From: Acidobacteriaceae bacterium
GTDB taxonomy: Bacteria; Acidobacteriota; Terriglobia; Terriglobales; Acidobacteriaceae
Assembly (NCBI GenBank): GCA_003132445.1
Contig: PKXU01000198.1
Location: forward strand, 1-64,000
Direction of reading: 5' to 3'
Length of the DNA stretch: 64,000 nucleotides
Shown: in pieces, positions 30,679 through 39,540 of the stretch
How the letters are laid out: every line of letters starts with the position of its first letter
Numbering within the stretch: the stretch's first letter is position 1
The notes under the pieces: generated by a model
The model's input: the letters and a program-made list of their open reading frames with translations, nothing else
Told to the model about the DNA's origin: nothing
The model's database searches: none
Made by a program: the position numbers and the translations under genes

Positions 30679-31827
30679 ATGACTCCTACTGACCAGAAAA
30701 ATAGAGCTGCCGACAAGAAACACTCTCCTGCCATGCTGCGGGAAATCTATGAACAGCCCGCAGCCATCGCCAAGACCGTCGAGAAGCACCTGAGGAATGA
30801 CATCATTTTTCCCGGCGAACTGCACGCCATTGAAAGCGCGCTGCTCACTTTCGAAAAGCTGATTATCGCCGCCAGTGGATCGAGCCGGCACGCGGGATTG
30901 GCGGGCGAGATTATGATCGAGGACTTTTCTGGAGTGGCCGTCGATGTGGAGTATGCCAGCGAATATTGCTATCGCTCAACCCACGCCTCCGTCGAGCCGA
31001 TCGTGATGGTCATTACGCAATCAGGAGAGACCGCGGACACGATTGCGGCGCAACGCGAAGCATTGACTCGCGGCGTAAAGACCGTTGCCATCTCCAACGT
31101 TCCCGACACCACTATTGTGCGCGAAGCCAGCGCCGCCCTGATCTCTGGCGCGGGCCCGGAACTCTCCATTCCGGCAACGAAGAGTTTTACTACGCAGCTG
31201 ACCATTCTCTACCTGATGGCGTTGTTCCTGGCGCGCAAACGCGGGCGCATGACATCAGAAGTGACGCGCTCTTATCTGCAGCGGTTGATGCGGCTTCCTG
31301 AAGCGATTGAACAGCAACTCGCCACCTGGGACGCTCTTGCCGAAGAATTTGGGAGGGTGCATTTCAAGGCGGAAAAGTTTCTGTATCTCGGCCGTGGCGT
31401 GCATTACGCAATCGCTCGCGAAGGCGCGCTCAAGCTTAAAGAAATTTCTTACGCGCATGCGGAAGGATATCCGGCGGGCGAACTGAAGCATGGCCCTAAC
31501 GCGCTGGTGGACGAAAAACTTCCCGTGGTGGTGCTCGCGACCTGCGATCATCGCGATCCCGATTCAGTCTTGCGTTACCGTCGCACGCTCGACGTTATGA
31601 AGGAAGTAAGATCGCGGCGCGGACCGCTGGTTGCGGTTGCCACCGAGGGCGACGACGAGGTTGGAACCATTGCCGACCACGTCTTCCACGTTCCCGCAGC
31701 CCCGGAATTGCTGTTGCCCATCGTCGAAGTAATTCCGCTGCAACTTTTTGCTTATCACGTCGCCGTGAACAAGGGATATGACGTGGACCATCCGCGAAAT
31801 CTGGTGAAGGCGGTGGTGACCGAGTAG
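30679..31827 (+). CDS. GlmS-like double-SIS protein lacking the glutaminase domain
   Basis: MLREIYEQPAAIAKTV, AASGSSRHAGLAGEI, ALKLKEISYAHAEGYPAGELKHGPNALVDE, C-terminal DVDHPRNLVKAVVTE; no N-terminal Cys-NTN domain. Confidence 0.9.
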   Translation: MTPTDQKNRAADKKHSPAMLREIYEQPAAIAKTVEKHLRNDIIFPGELHAIESALLTFEKLIIAASGSSRHAGLAGEIMIEDFSGVAVDVEYASEYCYRSTHASVEPIVMVITQSGETADTIAAQREALTRGVKTVAISNVPDTTIVREASAALISGAGPELSIPATKSFTTQLTILYLMALFLARKRGRMTSEVTRSYLQRLMRLPEAIEQQLATWDALAEEFGRVHFKAEKFLYLGRGVHYAIAREGALKLKEISYAHAEGYPAGELKHGPNALVDEKLPVVVLATCDHRDPDSVLRYRRTLDVMKEVRSRRGPLVAVATEGDDEVGTIADHVFHVPAAPELLLPIVEVIPLQLFAYHVAVNKGYDVDHPRNLVKAVVTE

Positions 31828-31886
31828 GCACTGGAAATCGCCGCAAAGGACTATAGATATTGCGGAAGACGGTTCGATACCGTCTG

Positions 31887-32573
31887 TTACGGCTGCGAGG
31901 GGCTAATCGGCTGAACGCCACCCCGACACAAGGCGAAGCATATCAACACTCCGATGCCCACTGCGCCCGCACCAACCGCCCAAGGAGAATTCAAGCTCGG
32001 GCCGTCCGCTGGAGACGCGGGCAAAGTTTTCTCCGCTCCGCATTTGTCGTCGCGCGACTTCTGTTCGCCTTCGAGCACGGTGAGCCGGATTGAAGGCGAG
32101 TGCTTGACCAGTTCCAGCTTACTCCCGCCAGAGTTGATGTCCACATTGCTCTTGATCGCCGACACGGTCACCTTGCCGTCAACGTCGGCGACCTCGTAGT
32201 GAGTCCAGTCCGCCGTGTTCTGGGGCACCACCACAAGGCAGCCTACTCGTACTCTTAACCCCCGAGTTGTATTCACCGATAGCCCACCGTGTTCGAGAAC
32301 CAATTCGTCGCCTTCAAACTGAACCAGGGTTTGTGAATTGATGTTGACGGCAGAGCCGCTGGCTTCAATCCGGGCGACCGCAGTTTGCTGAGTTTCAATT
32401 AGATCGCCGGAGAACAAGACTGTAGAAGTAGGGGGAGGAGTTCGATTCACCAGCACGCCGCTACCGTCGCTGCGCAGCACGGCACCGGCGTTGTCCGCCA
32501 GCATAAACGCGGACAAAAGCGCAATCACGGGAAGAAGAATAAATTGACGCCATTTGAACAAATTTCGCACCAA
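31887..32573 (-). CDS. FecR-like domain membrane protein, hypothetical
   Basis: N-terminal TM, GVLVNRTPPPTSTVLFSGDLIETQQTAVARIEASGSAVNINSQTLVQFEGDELVLEHGGLSVNT, C-terminal TM. Confidence 0.65.
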   Translation of the reverse strand: MVRNLFKWRQFILLPVIALLSAFMLADNAGAVLRSDGSGVLVNRTPPPTSTVLFSGDLIETQQTAVARIEASGSAVNINSQTLVQFEGDELVLEHGGLSVNTTRGLRVRVGCLVVVPQNTADWTHYEVADVDGKVTVSAIKSNVDINSGGSKLELVKHSPSIRLTVLEGEQKSRDDKCGAEKTLPASPADGPSLNSPWAVGAGAVGIGVLICFALCRGGVQPISPSQP

Positions 32574-32756
32574 AATTTATATGAACATTGTTTGCGCGAA
32601 CAGGCCTGCGCGAACAGATTTGAGCGCATCAAGCCTGCACGAACAGTCCGCACGAATATGACGACTAAAGATTAGCCTGCGGTGTGTGGGTGGGCTAGTG
32701 GCTGATTTGGTCCCCGAGGAAGTGCGCGCGAATGCAACTGACGAACTTTTTGATTC

Positions 32757-34223
32757 TTAAGCGCGCGCGAAGTCAATGTATCCCTTTTGCACGTCGGTAC
32801 GAATTAATTTGACGCGCAATTTATCGCCAACGTCGAGTCCTTGCGCGCCTTGCGCCAGCAATCCTTCCAGGCGTGGCTGGGAGACGCGGACGAAAGTTCC
32901 ATGCTCGGTCGCTCCGGTCACGATCGCGTCGAATACTTCGCCGATGCGGTGCTGCATGGCAATCGCCGCCAGGCGCTTGGCCATGTCCCGCTCAACTTTT
33001 TTGGCTGCATCTTCTTTTTGCGTGCAGTTGGCCGCAATGGCCGTCAGTTCTGCATCGGAGTAAGGATTCTTCTGGGCTGCGAGCGTGGCCTTAATCAGGC
33101 GTTGAGTAACCATGTCGACAAAACGACGGTTCGGCGCTGTCGAGTGCGTGTAATCCTGGACCGCCAGACCGAAGTGTCCGGGGGCAACTTCGCCGGGACG
33201 TTCGAGAACATACTCGCCGGGTCCGATGAGTTTAATCACTGCGAGAGAAAGATCCGCGAAATGATCGGGATCCGCGGCTTGGCGGCGCAGCAGAAAATCG
33301 TTGAGAGCCTTGGAGTCGGGCTGGGCGGGGAGCTTATCGCCTTTGGTCGCGGCCAACTGCACAATGCGGTCCCAGCGCTTGGGGGTGCGCACGATGCGAC
33401 GCATGGATGAAACGTCCTCAAGCATACGGGCTACAACGCCGTTGGCGGCAACCATGAAGTCTTCGATCAATTCCGTGGCGAGGTTCTTCTGCTGTTTCAC
33501 CACGTCGACAACCTGACCGTTCAACATTAAAGGCTGGAGTTCGTCGCTCTCCAGGGTGAGCGCCCCGTGCTGGAAGCGCTGGTTTCTCAACTTCTGTGCG
33601 ACTTCTTCCTGCAATTTCAATTGCGCCTGCAGATCGCTGGACGACGCGATCTTCGGCGGCGCGGCCGATTTCCCTTCCAGCCATACGCCCGACGAGTTGT
33701 ATTGCAGTTGAGCTTTGTTGCGGACAACGGCGCGATACACGCTGGGCGATTTCAGGCTGCCACTGGGATCGACCACGAATTCAATCACGACGCTTAGACA
33801 GTCCTGATTTTCAAGAAGAGAAGTCAGTCCCGTGGATAGTTCTTCTGGCAGCATGGGGAAGTTGCGAACTCCGGCATAAACAGTTGTAGTTTCGCGCGCT
33901 GCGTGTTGATCGATGGCAGTGTTCTTGGGGACGAAGGCGTCGACGTCGGCAATGCCGATCATGATCTTTACATCGCCATTGGGCAGGCTTTCGGCGACTT
34001 CGATCTGATCGAGATCGCGCGAAGTGTCGTTGTCTATGGACGACCAGAGCAGATTGCGCAGATCCCGAATATCGCTGGTGGGGCCGACTTTCGGCGGATG
34101 ATTTTTAAGTTCTGCAACCTGCTGCAATGCTTGCGAAGGAAACTCAGGCTGAAAACCACGCTGCTGCATGACTTCTTTTGCTGTGGCTTGCAGATCAGGA
34201 TGCGAAGGATTGGCGTCGTGCAT
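32757..34223 (-). CDS. RNB-domain ribonuclease (RNase II/R family)
   Basis: SIDNDTSRDLDQIEVAE, IGIADVDAFVPKNTAIDQHA, YTHSTAPNRRFVDMVTQRLI, C-terminal S1-like domain. Confidence 0.92.
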   Translation of the reverse strand: MHDANPSHPDLQATAKEVMQQRGFQPEFPSQALQQVAELKNHPPKVGPTSDIRDLRNLLWSSIDNDTSRDLDQIEVAESLPNGDVKIMIGIADVDAFVPKNTAIDQHAARETTTVYAGVRNFPMLPEELSTGLTSLLENQDCLSVVIEFVVDPSGSLKSPSVYRAVVRNKAQLQYNSSGVWLEGKSAAPPKIASSSDLQAQLKLQEEVAQKLRNQRFQHGALTLESDELQPLMLNGQVVDVVKQQKNLATELIEDFMVAANGVVARMLEDVSSMRRIVRTPKRWDRIVQLAATKGDKLPAQPDSKALNDFLLRRQAADPDHFADLSLAVIKLIGPGEYVLERPGEVAPGHFGLAVQDYTHSTAPNRRFVDMVTQRLIKATLAAQKNPYSDAELTAIAANCTQKEDAAKKVERDMAKRLAAIAMQHRIGEVFDAIVTGATEHGTFVRVSQPRLEGLLAQGAQGLDVGDKLRVKLIRTDVQKGYIDFARA

Positions 34224-34300
34224 GAACCCCCGTTGCGATAGTGAGATAGGTCAGGCTACCACGCGAACCATAAGGCGAGCGGGGATGTGGTACGAGGGTA

Positions 34301-34478
34301 GTGGCTCAGTTTTAATTTATTCTCCTACGAGGCGGTCATCCCGAAGCGCGGCGTACTTCAGCCGCGTGAGGGATCTCCCATAGATATAACCGATGGGAGA
34401 TCCTTCGTTCCGCCTGAAAAACGGCTGCACTCAGGATGACCCCGAGCTATCGGCCGAAAAATTCAAATTGAGCCACCA
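34301..34478 (-). repeat. Dispersed intergenic MITE-like repeat, copy B (most complete)
   Basis: Ends gtggctcagttttaattt... and ...aattcaaattgagccac are inverted repeats; internal inverted pair ggatctcccat/atgggagatcc. Confidence 0.88.
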
Positions 34479-34514
34479 CCGGTACGAGAGTTGTGAAAAG
34501 AGGCCTGCACAGGT

Positions 34515-35018
34515 CTAGCTGCCGTGGAGACGCTCGATGTCGGCATTCGTATAGACGCGCGTGGCGTGGGGCGCGTGCGATTTCCAGAACGACGCAGTTT
34601 GACCGAGAGTGACTCCATAGCCGCGTTCGCGCAGCGACTGCACATTGGTCATTCCCCCAACGCCTGTGTCGACGATGCTCGGAGGCAGCTCTTTGGGCTC
34701 GGTAGAGACGAGTTCGATCACGCTGGGCATCGGATAACCGTAATAGATCGGGAGCAGATCGGGCTGGTTCTGAGGTTCCGGACTTGGGACGTAGGGCTGA
34801 TCGTCAACAACCGGTCCGATTTGGGGAAGGCTTGGAATGGGGGATAGTGGAGCGTCGAGCGAAAGGGTGGGCGGGACAATGGGCCGGGCCAGCACAGGCG
34901 AACCGGTCAATAAGTATTGCGGGCCGACGGGAAAGTTCGTGTCCTGGGCGGCGCTGATCCCGGTGCTAGCAGTGAGAACAAAAATTAACATTAACAACGA
35001 CAGACTGGCGAGACGCAT
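34515..35018 (-). CDS. Secreted hypothetical protein (167 aa)
   Basis: Signal peptide MRLASLSLLMLIFVLTASTGISAAQ; Pro-rich body. Confidence 0.6.
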   Translation of the reverse strand: MRLASLSLLMLIFVLTASTGISAAQDTNFPVGPQYLLTGSPVLARPIVPPTLSLDAPLSPIPSLPQIGPVVDDQPYVPSPEPQNQPDLLPIYYGYPMPSVIELVSTEPKELPPSIVDTGVGGMTNVQSLRERGYGVTLGQTASFWKSHAPHATRVYTNADIERLHGS

Positions 35019-35266
35019 ACGATCCTCCTCAGGGCAAGACGCGACCTATTTCCTCGTCCTATTTCTTCGTCCTCTTTCTTCGCCCTCAGTGAATTATGAA
35101 CCTTTCACAATCGAATTGCCAAGGGCTTTAACCCGCCAAGGCAAGGTTGGGCGTGGGTTTTTACGGTATTGTGAAAGTTTAGGTTTAGGTGTTGCGAACT
35201 GAGGTCTTAGAACTGAATTTGATTCGCTTTCGAAGGCTTGGGCAGTCAGTTGCCGGCAGCGAAGTG

Positions 35267-35782
35267 TTAGTCGCACGTAGTTCCAGCAGAGGCGAGTCGT
35301 CGCGCGCGGCGGTTTGTACGAATCACGTAGAGCATGAAGAGAACTACCGCCAGGTTTCCGATGAACACGGCAGAACGCAATAGGGTCACACCGCGCATGA
35401 GTTCGCGTACTTCAAGAGGCAGTAACAGCGCACCGGAGATCAGCGCCACCCACTCGGCCCAGGTGCGACATCTCCACAGGCCATAGGCCTCGGTAAATCG
35501 CAGAGCCGCATACGCGAAGGCGAGGCGGGCCGCCGCCCACAGCCGCGCGTCGGTTACATTGTCGGCAAAGTCGAGAAAGAGCTGGGCAGAACGGCGATCG
35601 GTGCTGACGTGAAACAAAGCAAGAAGACTTTCGGCGTAGAGCCAGGCATCTTTATGAACCAGGGCAATCGCGCAGAATCCCATCACGATGACAAAACAGC
35701 CCTTGGAGAATTCCAGCAGGGCTACGGCTTGAAGCACTCGCCGCTGGCGACTGGGATGAGGCTTGGTGGCGGGCTGCGTCAT
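35267..35782 (-). CDS. DUF2127-like integral membrane protein
   Basis: LLEFSKGCFVIVMGFCAIALVHKDAWLYAESLL...AAARLAFAYAALRFTEAYGLWRCRTWAEWVALISGALLLPLEVREL. Confidence 0.8.
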   Translation of the reverse strand: MTQPATKPHPSRQRRVLQAVALLEFSKGCFVIVMGFCAIALVHKDAWLYAESLLALFHVSTDRRSAQLFLDFADNVTDARLWAAARLAFAYAALRFTEAYGLWRCRTWAEWVALISGALLLPLEVRELMRGVTLLRSAVFIGNLAVVLFMLYVIRTNRRARRLASAGTTCD

Positions 35783-35888
35783 GAAGCTGGCAACGACTTA
35801 AGGCAGAGTATCACGCGCACGAACGATCGCACATGACGATCCGCTCGCGGCAATAACTCAGGACCGACGATTCACACCTTGGTAACTG

Positions 35889-36968
35889 GTGGGGAGCCGG
35901 CAAAAAATGTCACGATCAGGTCCGGAGATCGATATGCGAAGAATCATCGTAGCCGTGTGTGCGTTACTCGTCGTTGTGGCGGGTGCTTGGGTCGCGGGTG
36001 CGTGGGCTCAACAAACTGTTCATCGGATCGCCCAAACAACAACGGCGCAGGAAACAGCGGACATTTCCCAAACGCCGCGCCAAGCCTTAATCGAGATGTT
36101 TTTCAGCAAGACGCCGGGAGATTTCGTAAAGCATCTGCCCATGGCAACGCGTACAGCACTGGAAAAGTCGGGGAACCTCGCCGCGCTTCAGGGATATTCA
36201 TTGCTGGTGAGCCAACTTCAAACACAGACAAATTCATTGCAGACATTCGAGACTGGCCCGGTACTGTTCGTGACGGAAAATCAAAAAACGGGGCAGAAAG
36301 TTGAAGTCACGGTCGCGAGTGAGGCGATGCGCGGCGATCGGGATGACATTGAGCTGTCCGTCCGCGTTACCAAGAATAGTGGCGAAGCGCAACAGACGCC
36401 GTTCATGCCGCAGATGACTTTCTCGATGAAGCAGGAATCGCAGTTGTGGACGTTGAATGAGATTTCCGTAACCGTGCACGTGCCTTTGGCGGACCCAGAC
36501 TTCCTCAAAGCGATCACGGAAAAAATGAAACCCACGACAACCAGCGGATCTTTTGCGAGGCCCAGCGGGACGCCGGGACAGGCGCCGGGTCAGACTGCCG
36601 GCAGCGACACATTGGTGCTGGGCGCCATGCGAACAATTCTTACCGCTGAGGTCACTTACTTCAGCACTTATCCCACTGTTGGATTCACCTGCACGCTTTC
36701 CAATCTGGATGGATTTGGCGGCGGGCAGCCGAATGAGCATCAGGCGATGCTGATCAACAGCGGGCTGGCCAGCGGGAAGCGGTACGGATTCGTGTTCACG
36801 CTTTCAGGATGCGGTGGACCGCCCGCTACCAGTTTTCATCTTACAGCCGTGCCGAACGAAACTACGATTGGCAGAAAAGTGTTTTGTGCGGATCAGTCGG
36901 CGGTGATTCGGTCTTCCGACGACGGCAAAGCGGCCACGTGCATGGCCAGCGGGACGCCCGTGCAATAA
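35889..36968 (+). CDS. Secreted protein with type IV pilin-like C-terminal domain
   Basis: Signal-anchor MRRIIVAVCALLVVVAGAWVAG; C-terminal MRTILTAEVTYFSTYPTVGFTCTLSNLDGFGG...YGFVFTLSGC...VFCADQSAVIRSSDDGKAATC resembles the acidobacterial pilin globular domain. The true start may be the internal Met at about 35934. Confidence 0.7.
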   Translation: MGSRQKMSRSGPEIDMRRIIVAVCALLVVVAGAWVAGAWAQQTVHRIAQTTTAQETADISQTPRQALIEMFFSKTPGDFVKHLPMATRTALEKSGNLAALQGYSLLVSQLQTQTNSLQTFETGPVLFVTENQKTGQKVEVTVASEAMRGDRDDIELSVRVTKNSGEAQQTPFMPQMTFSMKQESQLWTLNEISVTVHVPLADPDFLKAITEKMKPTTTSGSFARPSGTPGQAPGQTAGSDTLVLGAMRTILTAEVTYFSTYPTVGFTCTLSNLDGFGGGQPNEHQAMLINSGLASGKRYGFVFTLSGCGGPPATSFHLTAVPNETTIGRKVFCADQSAVIRSSDDGKAATCMASGTPVQ

Positions 36969-37018
36969 CAGATGTGCGAACTCGCCTCGTGAGGATGTGC
37001 TTCACCGCGTAGCGACGT

Positions 37019-38056
37019 TTACTTCTGCTCGGTTTTCTTTTTGCGGATGGCGGCTCGAAGTTCGTCGACGATTTCCTGCGAAGCCTTGATAGCTGCGGCG
37101 TGCTGATTCACATTGAAAGAGATTGCGCCCACGCGGGCATGGCCGCCGCCGCCGTAGCGCTCGCAGATGCGCGCCAGGTTCACTTCGGGCTCTTGCGGAG
37201 CCCAGGGATTTGATCCTACTGAAACCTTTACTCGAAAACTGCTTTTGCTGAGACCCACGCTGTAAACCGACTCCGGATGCAGGTAGTAGGGAACAAATTT
37301 GTTGTAACCCTCGAGATTGTGGTCGCTGACGTCGAAAAAAATTGTGCCGTCCTTGCATTCTGTGCGCTGCTCGAGAATTCCCATGGAAAGTTCGTGGCGT
37401 TTGAGCAGCGGCGGAAGCAATGGGGCAACGAACGGCTCTTCAAGAATCTCGCCTAACGATTTTGTGGCCAGCAGCGGAATGAGATGGGGAACGAAGTCGT
37501 GGTCGGGCGCTGATTCGATGACCATTGTGAGTTTCATGGCTGGCGCTTTCATTTCAACGGCAGTCTTGGCATCGGGATAGAGAGCGCCGTCAATGATGTC
37601 GGTCCAGTGGACGAGATCGGCCACGGGCGAAGGGTCGAAGCCGAAGCGCTGTTGCGCGATCATGGCAATAAAACTGGTGCAGGATTTGAAATCGGGATCG
37701 TAGAATTTCCGATTACTCGAATCCTGCTCGAAGTGTTCGGCGTCGGAGGGTGACAGAAAAGCGCTCTCGTGATGATCGAACCACCAGGTAATTTTTGGCG
37801 AGCTCGAGTATTTGAAATCGACGATGACGTTCTCTTCGCCGTCAAATTGATTTTCGTCGAACAGCGCCCCGGCGCGGTGGACCAAGCCGGTAAAGACAAA
37901 ATCGGCGTCGCCGCGAATGCGCTCGCGATAGAAGCGGGAAAACAACGCGGCGGAGGAAGCTCCGTCAAAGCATTTGTCGTGATAGAACACCCGTACTCGC
38001 AAAGAATGCCCCAATCGCTTGAAGATTCCCGCTGGCAAAAACCACACTTCACGCAT
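37019..38056 (-). CDS. DHH-family phosphoesterase-like protein
   Basis: VFYHDKCFDGASSAALF, IVDFKYS, WWFDHHESAF, C-terminal GGGGHARVGAISF (DHHA1-like). Confidence 0.85.
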   Translation of the reverse strand: MREVWFLPAGIFKRLGHSLRVRVFYHDKCFDGASSAALFSRFYRERIRGDADFVFTGLVHRAGALFDENQFDGEENVIVDFKYSSSPKITWWFDHHESAFLSPSDAEHFEQDSSNRKFYDPDFKSCTSFIAMIAQQRFGFDPSPVADLVHWTDIIDGALYPDAKTAVEMKAPAMKLTMVIESAPDHDFVPHLIPLLATKSLGEILEEPFVAPLLPPLLKRHELSMGILEQRTECKDGTIFFDVSDHNLEGYNKFVPYYLHPESVYSVGLSKSSFRVKVSVGSNPWAPQEPEVNLARICERYGGGGHARVGAISFNVNQHAAAIKASQEIVDELRAAIRKKKTEQK

Positions 38057-38130
38057 GGGATTGCGCCGCGGGTAAAAGCTAATAGGATTGACAGCTTACA
38101 GGAAGAAAGTCAAGCGCGGGAGTTTGCGCA

Positions 38131-38250
38131 GTGGCTGAATTTGAATGTTCGGCCGATAGTTCGGTGTCGTCCAGAGCGCAGCCATTTTTCAGGCGGAACG
38201 AAGTGCTGTCGAGCTGCGCTCGACGGACAGCCGAGGGCGGCTCTCCCCAC
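38131..38250 (+). repeat. Dispersed intergenic repeat copy D, 5' half only, joined to double-hairpin repeat copy 2 (38208-38250)
   Basis: gtggctgaatttgaatgttcggccgatagttcgg...tttttcaggcggaacgaag matches copies A/B; then gtcgagc-tgc-gctcgac and ggacagccg-aggg-cggctctcc. Confidence 0.8.
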
Positions 38251-38289
38251 ATGGTACCGTCACGAACTGCGCCAGCATGGCCGATTGAG

Positions 38290-38736
38290 CTATATTGCGT
38301 TGGCTTGCTTTTCCGCGAGATCGCCAATCACGGGAAGCTTATACATCTGTCCCTGATTGGCCTTGATGAGCACAATGATCCACAGGATCAAGCCTCCAAG
38401 GCTTACCAAGAGATGTAGAGGCAGAGTGATTAAAGCCAGGAAAGGCACGAGGGTAAAGATCGAAAGCGCCATGTGCAGAACAAAGAGAGTTCCGGCGAAA
38501 AACAGGCATTGCCACGAGTGGAATCGGATAAAACGATTCCGATTGTAAGGTTCCATCACCAGGAAAATGATCGCCGGGATGATGGTGATGTAAGCCAGCA
38601 TGCCAGCGACGTTGTCGGTCATTCCGCCGACGCTGGCTGTGGTGGGAGCAGGGACGGTTGCAACTCTACCTGCACATACGGAACAAGTAGTGGTGCCGTC
38701 CGCGATTTGTGCGCCGCACATATTGCAAAAAGCCAT
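38290..38736 (-). CDS. Zinc-ribbon DUF4870/Tic20-like membrane protein
   Basis: MAFCNMCGAQIADGTTTCSVCAG then 3-TM region NVAGMLAYITIIPAIIFLVMEPYNRNRFIRFHSWQCLFF. Confidence 0.85.
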   Translation of the reverse strand: MAFCNMCGAQIADGTTTCSVCAGRVATVPAPTTASVGGMTDNVAGMLAYITIIPAIIFLVMEPYNRNRFIRFHSWQCLFFAGTLFVLHMALSIFTLVPFLALITLPLHLLVSLGGLILWIIVLIKANQGQMYKLPVIGDLAEKQANAI

Positions 38737-38873
38737 AGCGGTGTCCTCCCGATGTCGTCTTGAAATTGAAGGAATGCGGCCATGCAGCCTGCACGCGACC
38801 GCCGACAAATGACGCTGCGGCAAGGTATCAAAAAGTCTACGGCAAAGCAATCAACAATTTCGCAGCGAAAGAA

Positions 38874-39365
38874 TCAGGGCTGGCCTGCGGTGCGGGCGGC
38901 AAACTCGCCAATCAGCGGGGCTTTAAAAAATTCACCCTGCAGAGCCTTGACCACCAGCACCAGCCATATCACAACTGCGCCAAGCGCGATTACTGTAGAA
39001 ACCAACACCTCGAGAAGAGGTCCCAGTACCGGAATGATGAAGAGGACAATCGCGGCGAGTTTCAGCGCGATCGCGATTAAAATTCCCGCGGCCCAAAGTA
39101 AGAGGCACTGAAAAGAGTGGAAACGCACAAAACGATTGCCCTTATATGGGTCGAGAACGAGGAAGACAGTTGCGGGCAGGAATGTGAAGTAAGCGAGCGC
39201 TCCTGCGATGGGTTCGGAAAGAAATCCGACCTTGCCCTGCGCGCGTGTTTCGGTTTGCATGGGGTGGCCGCAACCGGGACAGAACGTAGCCGTGTCCGGC
39301 ATTTGGGCCCCGCAGCGCGGGCACGCGGTCAGACTCACATTCTCTTCATCCATTGTCGCGACCAT
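38874..39365 (-). CDS. Zinc-ribbon DUF4870/Tic20-like membrane protein (paralogue)
   Basis: LTACPRCGAQMPDTATFCPGCGHPMQ; AGALAYFTFLPATVFLVLDPYKGNRFVRFHSFQCLLLW. Confidence 0.85.
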   Translation of the reverse strand: MVATMDEENVSLTACPRCGAQMPDTATFCPGCGHPMQTETRAQGKVGFLSEPIAGALAYFTFLPATVFLVLDPYKGNRFVRFHSFQCLLLWAAGILIAIALKLAAIVLFIIPVLGPLLEVLVSTVIALGAVVIWLVLVVKALQGEFFKAPLIGEFAARTAGQP

Positions 39366-39540
39366 ATCAAAATGGCAGAGTAGCGGGCAAATCGGCCTTT
39401 CATTCCCAGGCAAATCAGTCCCAGCCAAACTCAAGCCTATCCGGAATCAAGCTAGCGCATTGACGGCGCGGCGCGCGGATAGTATGTTTCGTGCAATTTC
39501 GGTGCGAAGCTGGCCGGCATTTCGCGCGCTCGGAGGATGC

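Noticed and set aside
32592-32659. LexA-type operator interpretation of the CTGTTCGYGC repeats
   Set aside because: GTTC spacing is N10 rather than the N7 of the alphaproteobacterial box, and there is no SOS gene next to it; kept only as an unassigned repeat array.
32592-32659. CRISPR-like array
   Set aside because: Units of about 12 bp with very short, unequal spacers and no cas genes in the window.
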